From Vibrio hepatarius (GTDB taxonomy: Bacteria > Pseudomonadota > Gammaproteobacteria > Enterobacterales > Vibrionaceae): DNA of 64,000 nucleotides. Made by a program: the position numbers and the translations under genes. The DNA lies in contig NZ_LHPI01000018.1 in assembly GCF_001274785.1 (NCBI RefSeq), positions 1 through 64,000 on the forward strand. Reading direction: 5' to 3'. Below, piece by piece: positions 43,874 through 51,903 of the stretch (positions are counted from its first letter, which is position 1; the number at the start of each line of letters is the position of its first letter). The notes under the pieces are model-generated. The model did no database searches. It had not been told where the DNA came from and was given only the letters and a program-made list of their open reading frames with translations.

Positions 43874-44695
43874 TTACTTCGTCTGTTGTGGTAGTTCGTC
43901 TTTGTAGTGACCGCGTTTGTATGCCCAAACCATCATCAAAATGCCGATGATAACCATAGGAAGTGACAAGATTTGTCCCATAGAGATAAACCCGCCAAAC
44001 AAACCTAAGTGCGCATCCGGTTCACGTACGTACTCGACAAGGAAGCGGAATGTACCATATCCAGCTAAAAATAGCCCTGACACCGAACCCAGTGGTCGAG
44101 GTTTCTTGATAAACCAGTTTAGGATAAAGAACAGGACGACACCTTCTAACAACATTTCGTATAGCTGAGACGGGTGACGAGGCAACGGTCCGCCATTAGG
44201 GAAGACAAACGCCCAAGGCACATCGGTAACGCGGCCCCAAAGCTCGCTGTTCATAAAGTTACCTAAACGTCCAACGCCCAGCCCAAATGGCACGAGTGGT
44301 GCGATAAAGTCCGCCACACCAAAGAAGGTGCGACCGTTCTTTTTCGCATACCAGAACATAGCCGTAATGACGCCAAGTAAGCCGCCGTGGAATGACATGC
44401 CGCCAGTCCAAACCTTGAAGAGATAAAGCGGGTCTTGCAGGAATAAGTCAAAGTTGTAGAACAGCACGTAACCGACACGGCCACCCACAACGACACCTAA
44501 AAAGCCAGCAAACAACAGATCTGACACTTGGTCTCGAGTCCAACCACTATCTGGCTTGTCTGCACGGCGATTCGCTAACCACAGTGCGAACGCAAAACCG
44601 ACTAAATACATTAAGCCATACCATCGGATCGACAACGGACCGATAGAGACCAACACAGGATCTATATTTGGAAATTCAAGGTATCCCTGAGACAT
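43874..44695 (-). CDS. lgt: Prolipoprotein diacylglyceryl transferase
   Basis: First enzyme of lipoprotein maturation, attaching diacylglycerol to the lipobox Cys (used by BamD and the DUF2799 protein here). 273 residues, seven transmembrane helices, Lgt signature GRLGNFMNSELWGR and the conserved HGGLLG histidine region. Confidence 0.97.
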   Translation of the reverse strand: MSQGYLEFPNIDPVLVSIGPLSIRWYGLMYLVGFAFALWLANRRADKPDSGWTRDQVSDLLFAGFLGVVVGGRVGYVLFYNFDLFLQDPLYLFKVWTGGMSFHGGLLGVITAMFWYAKKNGRTFFGVADFIAPLVPFGLGVGRLGNFMNSELWGRVTDVPWAFVFPNGGPLPRHPSQLYEMLLEGVVLFFILNWFIKKPRPLGSVSGLFLAGYGTFRFLVEYVREPDAHLGLFGGFISMGQILSLPMVIIGILMMVWAYKRGHYKDELPQQTK

Positions 44696-44749
44696 AGGAG
44701 CATTACTCTTTAGAAATTCAAAATGTTGAAAGGTATAGATGAGAGTGCG

Positions 44750-45541
44750 TCACAGTAACATAGTTCCAGCAACGAACATTAAAAATACTGCAAAGATTTT
44801 CTTTAGCCTGACGGTCGGCATGCTGGTCGCTAACTTCGCCCCGATACGAGTGGTCAACATAGAGGTCGACGTAATGCCAATTAACGCGGGTAGATACACG
44901 TAACCCAAACTATACGCAGGCAGCACGTCCGCTTTGTAACCGTTGAGAATAAACCCAACCATTCCCGACAGCGCGATAAAACAGCCACACACAGAAGAAG
45001 AACCCACCGCGCGTCGCATCTCAACGCCGTGGCGGTTTAAAAACGGCACGGACAACGAACCACCGCCGATACCGGCTAAGCTCGATACCATACCAATCCC
45101 CGTACCGATCACAACGGTTGCCCCACTACCCGGCATCGCGCGTTCCGTTTTGCCTTTAATGGAAAACAACATCTGAATCGCGAGTAACAAAACAATCACG
45201 CCAAACACTTTAGGTAGGTATTGCGATGGGATCCAATCGGCAATGTTCGCACCTAGAAATCCCCCCACCACCACGCCGGGCATGAGCCATTTGACGACGA
45301 ACATGTCGACGTTACCCAACCGGAAATGGTTAAAAGCAGAAGAGCCGGAAGTGACGATGATAGAGGCCAGCGACGTCGCCAGAGCGATGTGCATGCTGAT
45401 CGACGGGTCAATCCCAGCCATCGGCAACAGAAACAACAACGCAGGAACCACGATAAGACCGCCCCCAATCCCAAGTAACCCAGCCATGATTCCAACAAAG
45501 CCACCCAGCAGGAGCAGTAAGCTCAAAAACTCAATGTTCAC
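44750..45541 (-). CDS. TauE/SafE-family membrane exporter
   Basis: 263 residues with about eight transmembrane helices in two homologous halves, each with the family Gly-rich motif (GLLGIGGGLIVVPALLF near 22-38 and SLAGIGGGSLSVPFL near 155-169). Family members export or import sulfite, taurine-derived sulfur compounds or other organic anions. The substrate is unknown here. It sits eight bases after ptsP, inserted into the enteric ptsP-lgt order. Confidence 0.88.
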   Translation of the reverse strand: MNIEFLSLLLLLGGFVGIMAGLLGIGGGLIVVPALLFLLPMAGIDPSISMHIALATSLASIIVTSGSSAFNHFRLGNVDMFVVKWLMPGVVVGGFLGANIADWIPSQYLPKVFGVIVLLLAIQMLFSIKGKTERAMPGSGATVVIGTGIGMVSSLAGIGGGSLSVPFLNRHGVEMRRAVGSSSVCGCFIALSGMVGFILNGYKADVLPAYSLGYVYLPALIGITSTSMLTTRIGAKLATSMPTVRLKKIFAVFLMFVAGTMLL

Positions 45542-45549
45542 GGTATTTC

Positions 45550-47796
45550 CTATCGTTTACCAGCGCGAATAAAACCTGCAAATCCTTTCTCTTCAAGGAA
45601 AGTCTGCATCATTGTATAAATATCATTGCCGTAAGGCTGCATTAATGCTTTGTCTGCCAAAGCTTTTAGTTCTGTACTGTCGGTATGACAAAGCAGGTAT
45701 TTTACTTTTGCCACGTTGGAGGTGTTCATACTTAAACTGCGGTAGCCGAGCCCGACCATCAATAGTGCGCCAATGGGATCACCAGCCAGTTCACCACAAA
45801 TACACACCGGTAAGTCGAGTCGAGTACACACTTTCTGGATATGGTCGAGCGCCATGATCACCGCAGGGTGCATCGATTCATACACATCGGACACACGGGC
45901 ATTATTACGGTCAACCGCGAGCAAATATTGAGTTAAGTCGTTGGTACCGATTGAGACAAAATCCACTTTGTGAGCGATCAATGGCAGCAAATAGATCATC
46001 GATGGCACTTCAATCATCACGCCGATTTCAGGCATCTGGACCCGCTCATCGAGCTCAACCACTTCTTGATAGGCACGCTCGATAAGCGCAATTGCATCAT
46101 CCAGTTCTTGAGCCCCTGAAACCATCGGCAATAAGATACTGAGGTTTTGACTTTCGGCACTGGCGCGTAGCATCGCGCGGATTTGCATCAAAAAGATATC
46201 TGGGTGGTCGAGTGTGAAGCGGATACCACGCCAACCCAAGAATGGGTTGTCTTCATCGATAGGAAGATACGGCAACGCTTTGTCACCACCGACGTCCAAA
46301 GTACGCATGACCACACGCTTGTTTGGGTAGGTGTTGAGTACCATTTGATACTGCTGCGTCTGTTCTTCTTCGGAAGGAAAACGGTGCTGGAGCAAGAACG
46401 AGATTTCAGTCCGGTACAAACCAACACCATCTACACCTTGGTTTTCAGCGATATTGGTATCGGCACTCAAACCGGCGTTGAGCATGATTTCGATACGTTG
46501 ATTGTCTTTGGTACACGCAGGCTCAAGGATGCGCTGGTTAACCATGCTGGCTAACTCACGCTCTTCATTCGCCAGCGCGCGATATTCTTTAAGCAACTGA
46601 CGGTTAGGTGAGACTAAAATCTTACCACTGTAACCGTCGACAACGCCTTTTTTGCCGCTGATTGCGCCAAGATTAACGCTCACCCCCATAACCGCTGGAA
46701 TGCCCAGCGCGCGCGACAAGATCGCCGCGTGAGAGTTCGCCGCCCCTTCCGTCGAGACTACCGCCAGCAATTTATCTTTCGGGATCGACGCCAAAATCGA
46801 CGCCGTTAGCTCTCGCACCACCAAGATGATTGGCTTCTCGAGCAGTGGCTGCTCTTGCTCGGTATTGTTGAGGAAGTACAGCAGACGATGACCAAGCTCA
46901 CGAATGTCTTGCGCTCGTTCACGCAAGTAGACGTCAGACATTCGGGCAAATCGGTTGGAGTAACTCTCGACAACTTGTCTTAACGCCCAGTCTGCACGGT
47001 CACCTTTTTGGATTTGCGCTTTAAGATCTTTACGCAGCATCGGATCGTTGAGCAAGTGGGTGAACAGATCGAAAATAGCCAGTGCGTCTTTGTTGATTTC
47101 GCTGTCGAGCTTTTTACGCATCCGACGAAAATCGCTTAAGGCCGCTTCAATTGCCAATGCCAGCAGTTCTTGTTCACGCTCGATATCTATGGTCGATGCA
47201 GGACACACCTCTGAAAGTTCAGGTTGGGTATCGTCTAGCCAAAACTCGCCAATCGCCACACCAGATGACGCCGGTACACCGCGAATCGCTTGTTGTTTTT
47301 TCTCAAGACGCCATAAACCTTGTGTTTGTGCATGGGCAATGATCACCGCAAGCTGAGCCGCTAGCGTTACAAGAAATGACTCTTCCATTTCGTCAAACTG
47401 GCGCGGCTGCTTTTGCTGCACCACCAGCACACCGAGGACTTGCTTGCGATAGATGATCGGCGTACCGAGGAAGCTTTGATAAACCTCTTCGCCCAGTTCA
47501 GAGAAGTATTTAAAGTGAGGGTGTTTAGACGCTTCAGCTAAGTTGAGTGGTTCAGCCGTTCGCTTAACCATGCCAACTAAGCCTTCACTGAAGCTGATAT
47601 GAATTTTGTCGCCTTTGAAGCGCAGACCTTGAGTTGCCATTAGCTCAAGGCGCTGCATCTCTTCGTTAGCAAGATAGACAGTACAACACTCCGTGCTCAT
47701 CGCGCTGCACGTTTGCTTAACCAAAATATCTAAAGCCTGGTGGACATCTTCGACTTTAGATACCTGTTCAACTATGTCCCTTAGTTGAGAAAGCAT
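45550..47796 (-). CDS. ptsP: EI-Ntr, PEP-protein phosphotransferase PtsP
   Basis: First component of the nitrogen-related PTS, passing phosphate from PEP to NPr and EIIA-Ntr. 748 residues: an N-terminal GAF domain (about 1-160) that senses nitrogen status, then EI with phospho-His in GAANSHAAILSRALGIPAV and the PEP-utilising C-terminal barrel (YRTEISFLL, SIGTNDLTQY, CGELAGDP). Two bases downstream of rppH. Confidence 0.97.
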   Translation of the reverse strand: MLSQLRDIVEQVSKVEDVHQALDILVKQTCSAMSTECCTVYLANEEMQRLELMATQGLRFKGDKIHISFSEGLVGMVKRTAEPLNLAEASKHPHFKYFSELGEEVYQSFLGTPIIYRKQVLGVLVVQQKQPRQFDEMEESFLVTLAAQLAVIIAHAQTQGLWRLEKKQQAIRGVPASSGVAIGEFWLDDTQPELSEVCPASTIDIEREQELLALAIEAALSDFRRMRKKLDSEINKDALAIFDLFTHLLNDPMLRKDLKAQIQKGDRADWALRQVVESYSNRFARMSDVYLRERAQDIRELGHRLLYFLNNTEQEQPLLEKPIILVVRELTASILASIPKDKLLAVVSTEGAANSHAAILSRALGIPAVMGVSVNLGAISGKKGVVDGYSGKILVSPNRQLLKEYRALANEERELASMVNQRILEPACTKDNQRIEIMLNAGLSADTNIAENQGVDGVGLYRTEISFLLQHRFPSEEEQTQQYQMVLNTYPNKRVVMRTLDVGGDKALPYLPIDEDNPFLGWRGIRFTLDHPDIFLMQIRAMLRASAESQNLSILLPMVSGAQELDDAIALIERAYQEVVELDERVQMPEIGVMIEVPSMIYLLPLIAHKVDFVSIGTNDLTQYLLAVDRNNARVSDVYESMHPAVIMALDHIQKVCTRLDLPVCICGELAGDPIGALLMVGLGYRSLSMNTSNVAKVKYLLCHTDSTELKALADKALMQPYGNDIYTMMQTFLEEKGFAGFIRAGKR

Positions 47797-47798
47797 GT

Positions 47799-48317
47799 CT
47801 ATCCTCTCCTGTGTTTACGCTTATTCTTGGCTCTACGCTCTCTAAACGGCATCGCCATCGATGCAAATTCTTTCATCGCACGTCGGTAAACGTCACGCTT
47901 AAAAGACACCACTTGTCTAACTGGATACCAATAACTTACCCAACGCCAACCATCAAACTCAGGGGAGCTACCACGTAGCATATTGATCTTAGATTCGTCA
48001 CAATCTAAACGTAGTAGAAACCATTTCTGTTTCTGACCGATACAAACAGGTTTTGAATCCCAGCGTACAAGGCGTTTGGGTAACTTATATCTTAGCCAAT
48101 GACGACTTGTCGCTACGATCTTTACATCTTTCTTTGTAAGACCAACCTCTTCATATAACTCCCGATACATTGCTTGCTCTGGAGTTTCACCTTCATCGAT
48201 TCCCCCTTGAGGAAATTGCCATGAATGTTGTCCGTATCGCTTAGCCCAGAAGACCTGACCATGGTTGTTACAGATTACAATTCCCACATTTAAGCGGTAA
48301 CCATCGCCATCTATCAC
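47799..48317 (-). CDS. rppH: RNA pyrophosphohydrolase RppH
   Basis: Nudix enzyme that converts 5'-triphosphate mRNA ends to monophosphate, triggering RNase E decay. The start is a GTG (VIDGDGYRLNVGIV) behind AGAGG. A reading frame continues upstream to 48494 but that part is non-conserved and crosses the DnaA-box region. 172 residues. Nudix box GGIDEGETPEQAMYRELYEEVG is intact. A very basic C-terminal tail (RERRAKNKRKHRRG). First gene of the rppH-ptsP operon, and divergent from mutH. Confidence 0.94.
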   Translation of the reverse strand: MIDGDGYRLNVGIVICNNHGQVFWAKRYGQHSWQFPQGGIDEGETPEQAMYRELYEEVGLTKKDVKIVATSRHWLRYKLPKRLVRWDSKPVCIGQKQKWFLLRLDCDESKINMLRGSSPEFDGWRWVSYWYPVRQVVSFKRDVYRRAMKEFASMAMPFRERRAKNKRKHRRG

Positions 48318-48939
48318 TGGCCAACCTCTAATAAAATCTTTAATTACAGTGATTTTTCCACATATCCCCAATCGGAGCAAACTTACTAGTGTGACTAAGG
48401 CGTAAAATCTCACCTTAGCCCTCCATATTGAATAAGTTTTAGCCAAAATAGAGGTTATACACACCAATCTGAGACATAGCCCACATTTATACACCTTTTC
48501 TGTGTATAACCATGTGAAGAATCTTTGTTAAAGCGATCAACCAACGAGAAAATGGAACACTTACAACTAATAGTGAAAACTAAAAATAGTTATTTTATCC
48601 CTTAAAAACATACAATTAAATTCACACCAATAAACTCACCTCGTTGAAATTACTTGGTCAAAACTGGTGAAAATCCGATCGGTCAAAGATCCACCAACCA
48701 TACTCTTATCCACAAAACGTTAGCCCAGATACAACTTTATCGTGTTTTATCAAGTGGAAACTTACGACAAAAGTACTGTTAATTCATACATACGCACAGA
48801 AAAATGAAAAAAACTCGCCACCAACTGTGGATAAGTTATTGATGAATGATCCAACCATCAAAATGATCAATTTTCGCACAACCATCAAACTAGGTTTTCC
48901 GTTACAATAGTGGCGAGTGGTAATGGGTAACAAACAAAT
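48318..48939. promoter_or_regulatory. DnaA-box cluster between rppH and mutH (DARS2-like region)
   Basis: This 622-base region has no credible gene. Five exact matches to the DnaA-box consensus TTWTNCACA are present: 48354-48362 (+), 48455-48463 (+), 48501-48509 (-), 48706-48714 (+, perfect TTATCCACA) and 48826-48834 (-, perfect). A one-mismatch box at 48487-48495 (+) faces the 48501 box across 5 bp. TAAGTTATTGATG at 48832-48844 is one mismatch from an IHF site. In E. coli the DnaA-reactivating sequence DARS2 also lies next to mutH. Confidence 0.65.
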
Positions 48940-49605
48940 ATGAAGTCGGAACCAAGATCGGAACAAGAACTGATAGAAAGAGCAATGGACATCGCGGGTG
49001 TCACCTTTGCTGAACTGGCCGAAGAAGCCGGAATGCCAGTGCCTCCTGATCTGCGTCGAGACAAAGGTTGGGTTGGGCAATTGCTAGAATGGCACTTGGG
49101 CGCAACGGCTGGCAGTAAACCCCAACAAGATTTTGAACAACTAGGTATCGAGCTAAAAACGATTCCGATCAGCTACAGTGGCAAACCGCTAGAAACCACC
49201 TTCGTTTGTGTTGCTCCTTTGATGGGGGTGCACGGTTTAAAGTGGGAAAACAGCCACGTCAGAAACAAACTCTCTCGCGTACTCTGGATCCCGGTAGAAG
49301 GAGAGCGTGAGATCCCGTTGGCAGAGCGTCGTGTCGGATCACCGTTGATCTGGTCACCGACAGCAGAAGAAGAGCTGCAACTTAAAACCGACTGGGAAGA
49401 ATTAATGGAAATGATCGTGATTGGTCAGGTTGAACAGATCACCGCACGCCATGGCGAGGTACTGCAACTACGACCTAAAGCCGCGAACAGTCGTGTCTTA
49501 ACAGAGGCTTACGGTGCCAGTGGTAAACCGATAAAAACACTCCCGCGCGGCTTTTACTTACGTACCCAATTTACCGCAAAAATACTAGAACAAAACTTCG
49601 CCTAG
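48940..49605 (+). CDS. mutH: DNA mismatch repair endonuclease MutH
   Basis: Nicks the unmethylated strand at hemimethylated GATC sites after MutS/MutL activation. 221 residues. The PD-(D/E)XK-type core is visible: DFEQLGIELKTIPI holds the E-x-K, and KGWVGQLLEWHLG is the conserved N-terminal stretch. Its presence implies Dam methylation. Divergent from rppH across the DnaA-box region. Confidence 0.95.
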   Translation: MKSEPRSEQELIERAMDIAGVTFAELAEEAGMPVPPDLRRDKGWVGQLLEWHLGATAGSKPQQDFEQLGIELKTIPISYSGKPLETTFVCVAPLMGVHGLKWENSHVRNKLSRVLWIPVEGEREIPLAERRVGSPLIWSPTAEEELQLKTDWEELMEMIVIGQVEQITARHGEVLQLRPKAANSRVLTEAYGASGKPIKTLPRGFYLRTQFTAKILEQNFA

Positions 49606-49913
49606 TGGGTGGTTAGAGAGAGTTCAAGGTCGTGATAAAGTGGACCATCCCCTGCCCCACATTCATCATAAGCATTGTGCAGCCTTAGATAAGCTCTCTC
49701 TACGCCCAACCTACTGAGCTCTTCTTTCACCTGATCTAATGAATCGAAGTGAATCGGTTCGTCATTAATTTTGAGCGGCTCAAGCCGATGCTTGTACTCC
49801 ACCGCCAAAAGATACTGCGATAGATCTGAACAGCTAATCACAAATACCTTAGGGGGCTCATAACTCGATTTGTGGCTTCCATGAATCCACTTGTCCAACT
49901 GAGTTTTTTGCAT
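49602..49913 (-). CDS. Small conserved protein, DUF6482-like
   Basis: 103 residues, soluble, no signal peptide or membrane segment, acidic overall, with YLLAVEYKHRLEPL and AYLRLHNAYDECGAG as the most motif-like segments. It resembles the small proteins grouped as DUF6482, but I cannot confirm that or assign a function. Its stop overlaps the mutH stop by 4 bases on the opposite strand, and it is divergent from tas. Confidence 0.7.
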   Translation of the reverse strand: MQKTQLDKWIHGSHKSSYEPPKVFVISCSDLSQYLLAVEYKHRLEPLKINDEPIHFDSLDQVKEELSRLGVERAYLRLHNAYDECGAGDGPLYHDLELSLTTH

Positions 49914-50040
49914 AACTTACCTCCGTCTATCCAGTGTAGACAACGAGACAAATTTTGCTAAATTGTTAATTCCATCCATGTTTTGCGACAGTGTTATCCC
50001 CTATATTGAGGAGACAATGAGAATAAAACAAGGAAGGCTC

Positions 50041-51075
50041 ATGCAATACAATAAGTTACCGCACTCAACACTCGAAGTGAGTAAGATCTGCCTTGGTACT
50101 ATGACCTTTGGAGAACAGAACACTCAGCAAGAAGCCTTTGATCAGTTGGACTATGCACTGGAGCGAGGCGTCAACTTTATCGACACCGCTGAAATGTACC
50201 CAGTTCCTCCTAAAGCAGGAACCCAAGGTCGCACTGAAGAATACATTGGTAACTGGCTTAAGCAGTCCGGAAAAAGAGAGAAAGTTGTCCTCGCGACCAA
50301 AATTGCCGGACCGCGCAACGTGCCTTACATCCGCGATAACATGAGCCTAGATAGACGCAACATCCACTTGGCAATTGACGACAGCCTCAAACGCCTACAA
50401 ACCGATTACGTGGACTTGTATCAACTCCATTGGCCACAACGACAAACCAACTGTTTTGGTCAACTAAACTATCCCTACCCTGACGCACAAGAAGAAGTCA
50501 CGCTGATCGAAACCCTAGAGGCGTTAGCAGAGTTAATAAAAGCGGGGAAAGTCAGATACATCGGCGTGTCTAACGAAACCCCTTGGGGCGTGATGACGCT
50601 GCTGCGCCTAGCGGAGAAACACGAACTGCCACGTATCGTGTCAATTCAAAACCCGTACAACTTACTCAACCGCAGCTTTGAAGTGGGCCTATCTGAAATC
50701 AGCCATTATGAGGGAGTAAAACTGCTCGCCTACTCACCACTAGCGTTTGGCTGCCTGAGTGGTAAATACCTCAACAACCAACGACCAGAAGGCGCAAGAT
50801 GCAGTCTGTTTGAGCGCTTTGTGCGTTACTTTACTCCGCAAGGTATTAAAGCGACCGAAGCGTACGTCAATTTAGCCAGAGAGCACGGTCTAGATCCGGC
50901 ACAAATGGCACTCGCGTTTGTCAATCAGAGACCGTTTGTCGCATCCAACATCATTGGTACGACAAACTTAGAACAACTTAAATCAAACATAGATAGTTTA
51001 GAGGTCGTATTGAGTGATGAACTGCTTCAGGGTTTACAAGAGATTGGGACGACTTACTCCAACCCTTGTCCTTAG
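50041..51075 (+). CDS. tas: NADP(H)-dependent aldo-keto reductase Tas
   Basis: Aldo/keto reductase barrel of 344 residues starting MQYNKLPHSTLEVSKICLGTM after GGAAGG. An upstream in-frame start at 49963 lacks a ribosome site. Catalytic tetrad parts are visible: DTAEMYP (Asp/Tyr), KIAG (Lys) and LYQLHWPQR (His). The long insertion after HWPQR is typical of Tas. E. coli Tas rescues starvation-associated tyrosine auxotrophy, and its natural substrate is unknown. Own terminator. Confidence 0.93.
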   Translation: MQYNKLPHSTLEVSKICLGTMTFGEQNTQQEAFDQLDYALERGVNFIDTAEMYPVPPKAGTQGRTEEYIGNWLKQSGKREKVVLATKIAGPRNVPYIRDNMSLDRRNIHLAIDDSLKRLQTDYVDLYQLHWPQRQTNCFGQLNYPYPDAQEEVTLIETLEALAELIKAGKVRYIGVSNETPWGVMTLLRLAEKHELPRIVSIQNPYNLLNRSFEVGLSEISHYEGVKLLAYSPLAFGCLSGKYLNNQRPEGARCSLFERFVRYFTPQGIKATEAYVNLAREHGLDPAQMALAFVNQRPFVASNIIGTTNLEQLKSNIDSLEVVLSDELLQGLQEIGTTYSNPCP

Positions 51076-51112
51076 GTAATAGACCAACTCGACGACGTTG
51101 GCCAAAAATCTA

Positions 51113-51144
51113 CGGGGCTGGTGAAGCAACCAGCCCCTTTTGTT
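51113..51144 (+). terminator. tas terminator
   Basis: GGGGCTGGT/ACCAGCCCC stem followed by TTTTGTT. It reads almost into the 3' end of the opposite-strand gene. Confidence 0.85.
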
Positions 51145-51394
51145 ACGTTGGTATTCGAGCACTTAATACACGACGAAGGTGACGAATACGACGTTCTGCT
51201 TTAACAGCATCAGGTTCAGTATGACCCGTAAAGCGACCTTCTTCATCTAGACCAATATCTTTCAACAAGTGTTTATTGTCCCAAGGAATCGCGTACGCGC
51301 TACGTCTTACTTTACGTTTCCACGCACGCTCTTCACGACGAAGGTCTGCCTTTACTAGTACTGTCGCTAATTTTAGGTATACAGAATGACTCAT
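51143..51394 (-). CDS. Small basic DUF1127-like protein
   Basis: 83 residues starting MSHSVYLKLATVL seven bases after GGAG. The longer frame from 51484 adds 30 residues without a ribosome site. Very rich in Arg/Lys (RREERAWKRKVRRSAY), with the segment DNKHLLKDIGLDEEGR that resembles the DUF1127 core (xxLxDIGLxxxx). DUF1127 proteins in other bacteria affect RNA turnover or phosphate/stress responses. That is only suggestive here. Downstream partner of the 41-residue ORF at 51510. Confidence 0.7.
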   Translation of the reverse strand: MSHSVYLKLATVLVKADLRREERAWKRKVRRSAYAIPWDNKHLLKDIGLDEEGRFTGHTEPDAVKAERRIRHLRRVLSARIPT

Positions 51395-51509
51395 GATAAT
51401 TCTCCAGGTGTCGAGAGCTGGGAAAAGATCAACGAATCTTAAAAAGGGAAAGTGATTTTTAATTCGCTGCTTTTCCGCAGCCAATTAAAAATAAAAGGAT
51501 ACGGATTAA

Positions 51510-51635
51510 TTACATATCTGATTTAGAGGTAGATTTACGATCTGTTGCGGTAGCCATAATGCTGGCGATGGCAGCCATATGAGCAGATAGATCATCAGAC
51601 GCACAATCGAATGAGATAACGTTAAATAGTTTCAT
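51510..51635 (-). CDS. 41-residue small protein with strong ribosome site
   Basis: ATG-to-TAA ORF preceded by an ideal AGGAGG six bases upstream. The product begins MKLFNVISFDCASDDLSAH and ends with a Ser/Lys/Thr-rich tail (TDRKSTSKSDM), with a short Ala/Met-rich helix in between (MAAIASIMATAT). No signal peptide or known domain. It lies 115 bases upstream of the DUF1127-like gene on the same strand and probably shares its transcript. Function unknown. Confidence 0.65.
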   Translation of the reverse strand: MKLFNVISFDCASDDLSAHMAAIASIMATATDRKSTSKSDM

Positions 51636-51854
51636 TGTGCGCCTCCTAGCTATGTATTAATCCAAATTGAGATTTTTGCAGATATGAGCCTGAGCTCATG
51701 GTTAAATTCTAAGCATTGATGATGCTATTTCAACCACTTTATGCCGTTAAATTTTAAAACAATTTTTTAACCCAAAAACAACCGATATATCACTTAGGGA
51801 ATAAGATATTCAGCCTAGAAATATATTATTCGCGACAGATAATGTCGGATAAAA

Positions 51855-51889
51855 AATAAGCCGCAACCAAAGTGGTTGCGGCTTATTTA
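51855..51889. terminator. vpsR terminator (bidirectional)
   Basis: AAATAAGCCGCAACC/GGTTGCGGCTTATTT stem of 15 bp, 15 bases after the vpsR stop on the minus strand. Confidence 0.9.
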
Positions 51890-51903
51890 GATAAAACAAA
51901 CAG

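Noticed and set aside
48318..48494. 59-residue N-terminal extension of RppH
   Set aside because: Non-conserved, overlaps the DnaA-box region, and a GTG with a good AGAGG site gives the standard RppH start.
48354..48844. A replication origin
   Set aside because: No dnaA, gidA, parA or rctB neighbourhood and no clear AT-rich 13-mer repeat set; a DARS/titration-type locus fits better.
48784..49080. 98-codon minus-strand ORF overlapping mutH
   Set aside because: Antisense to the conserved mutH N-terminus, no ribosome site, no family resemblance.
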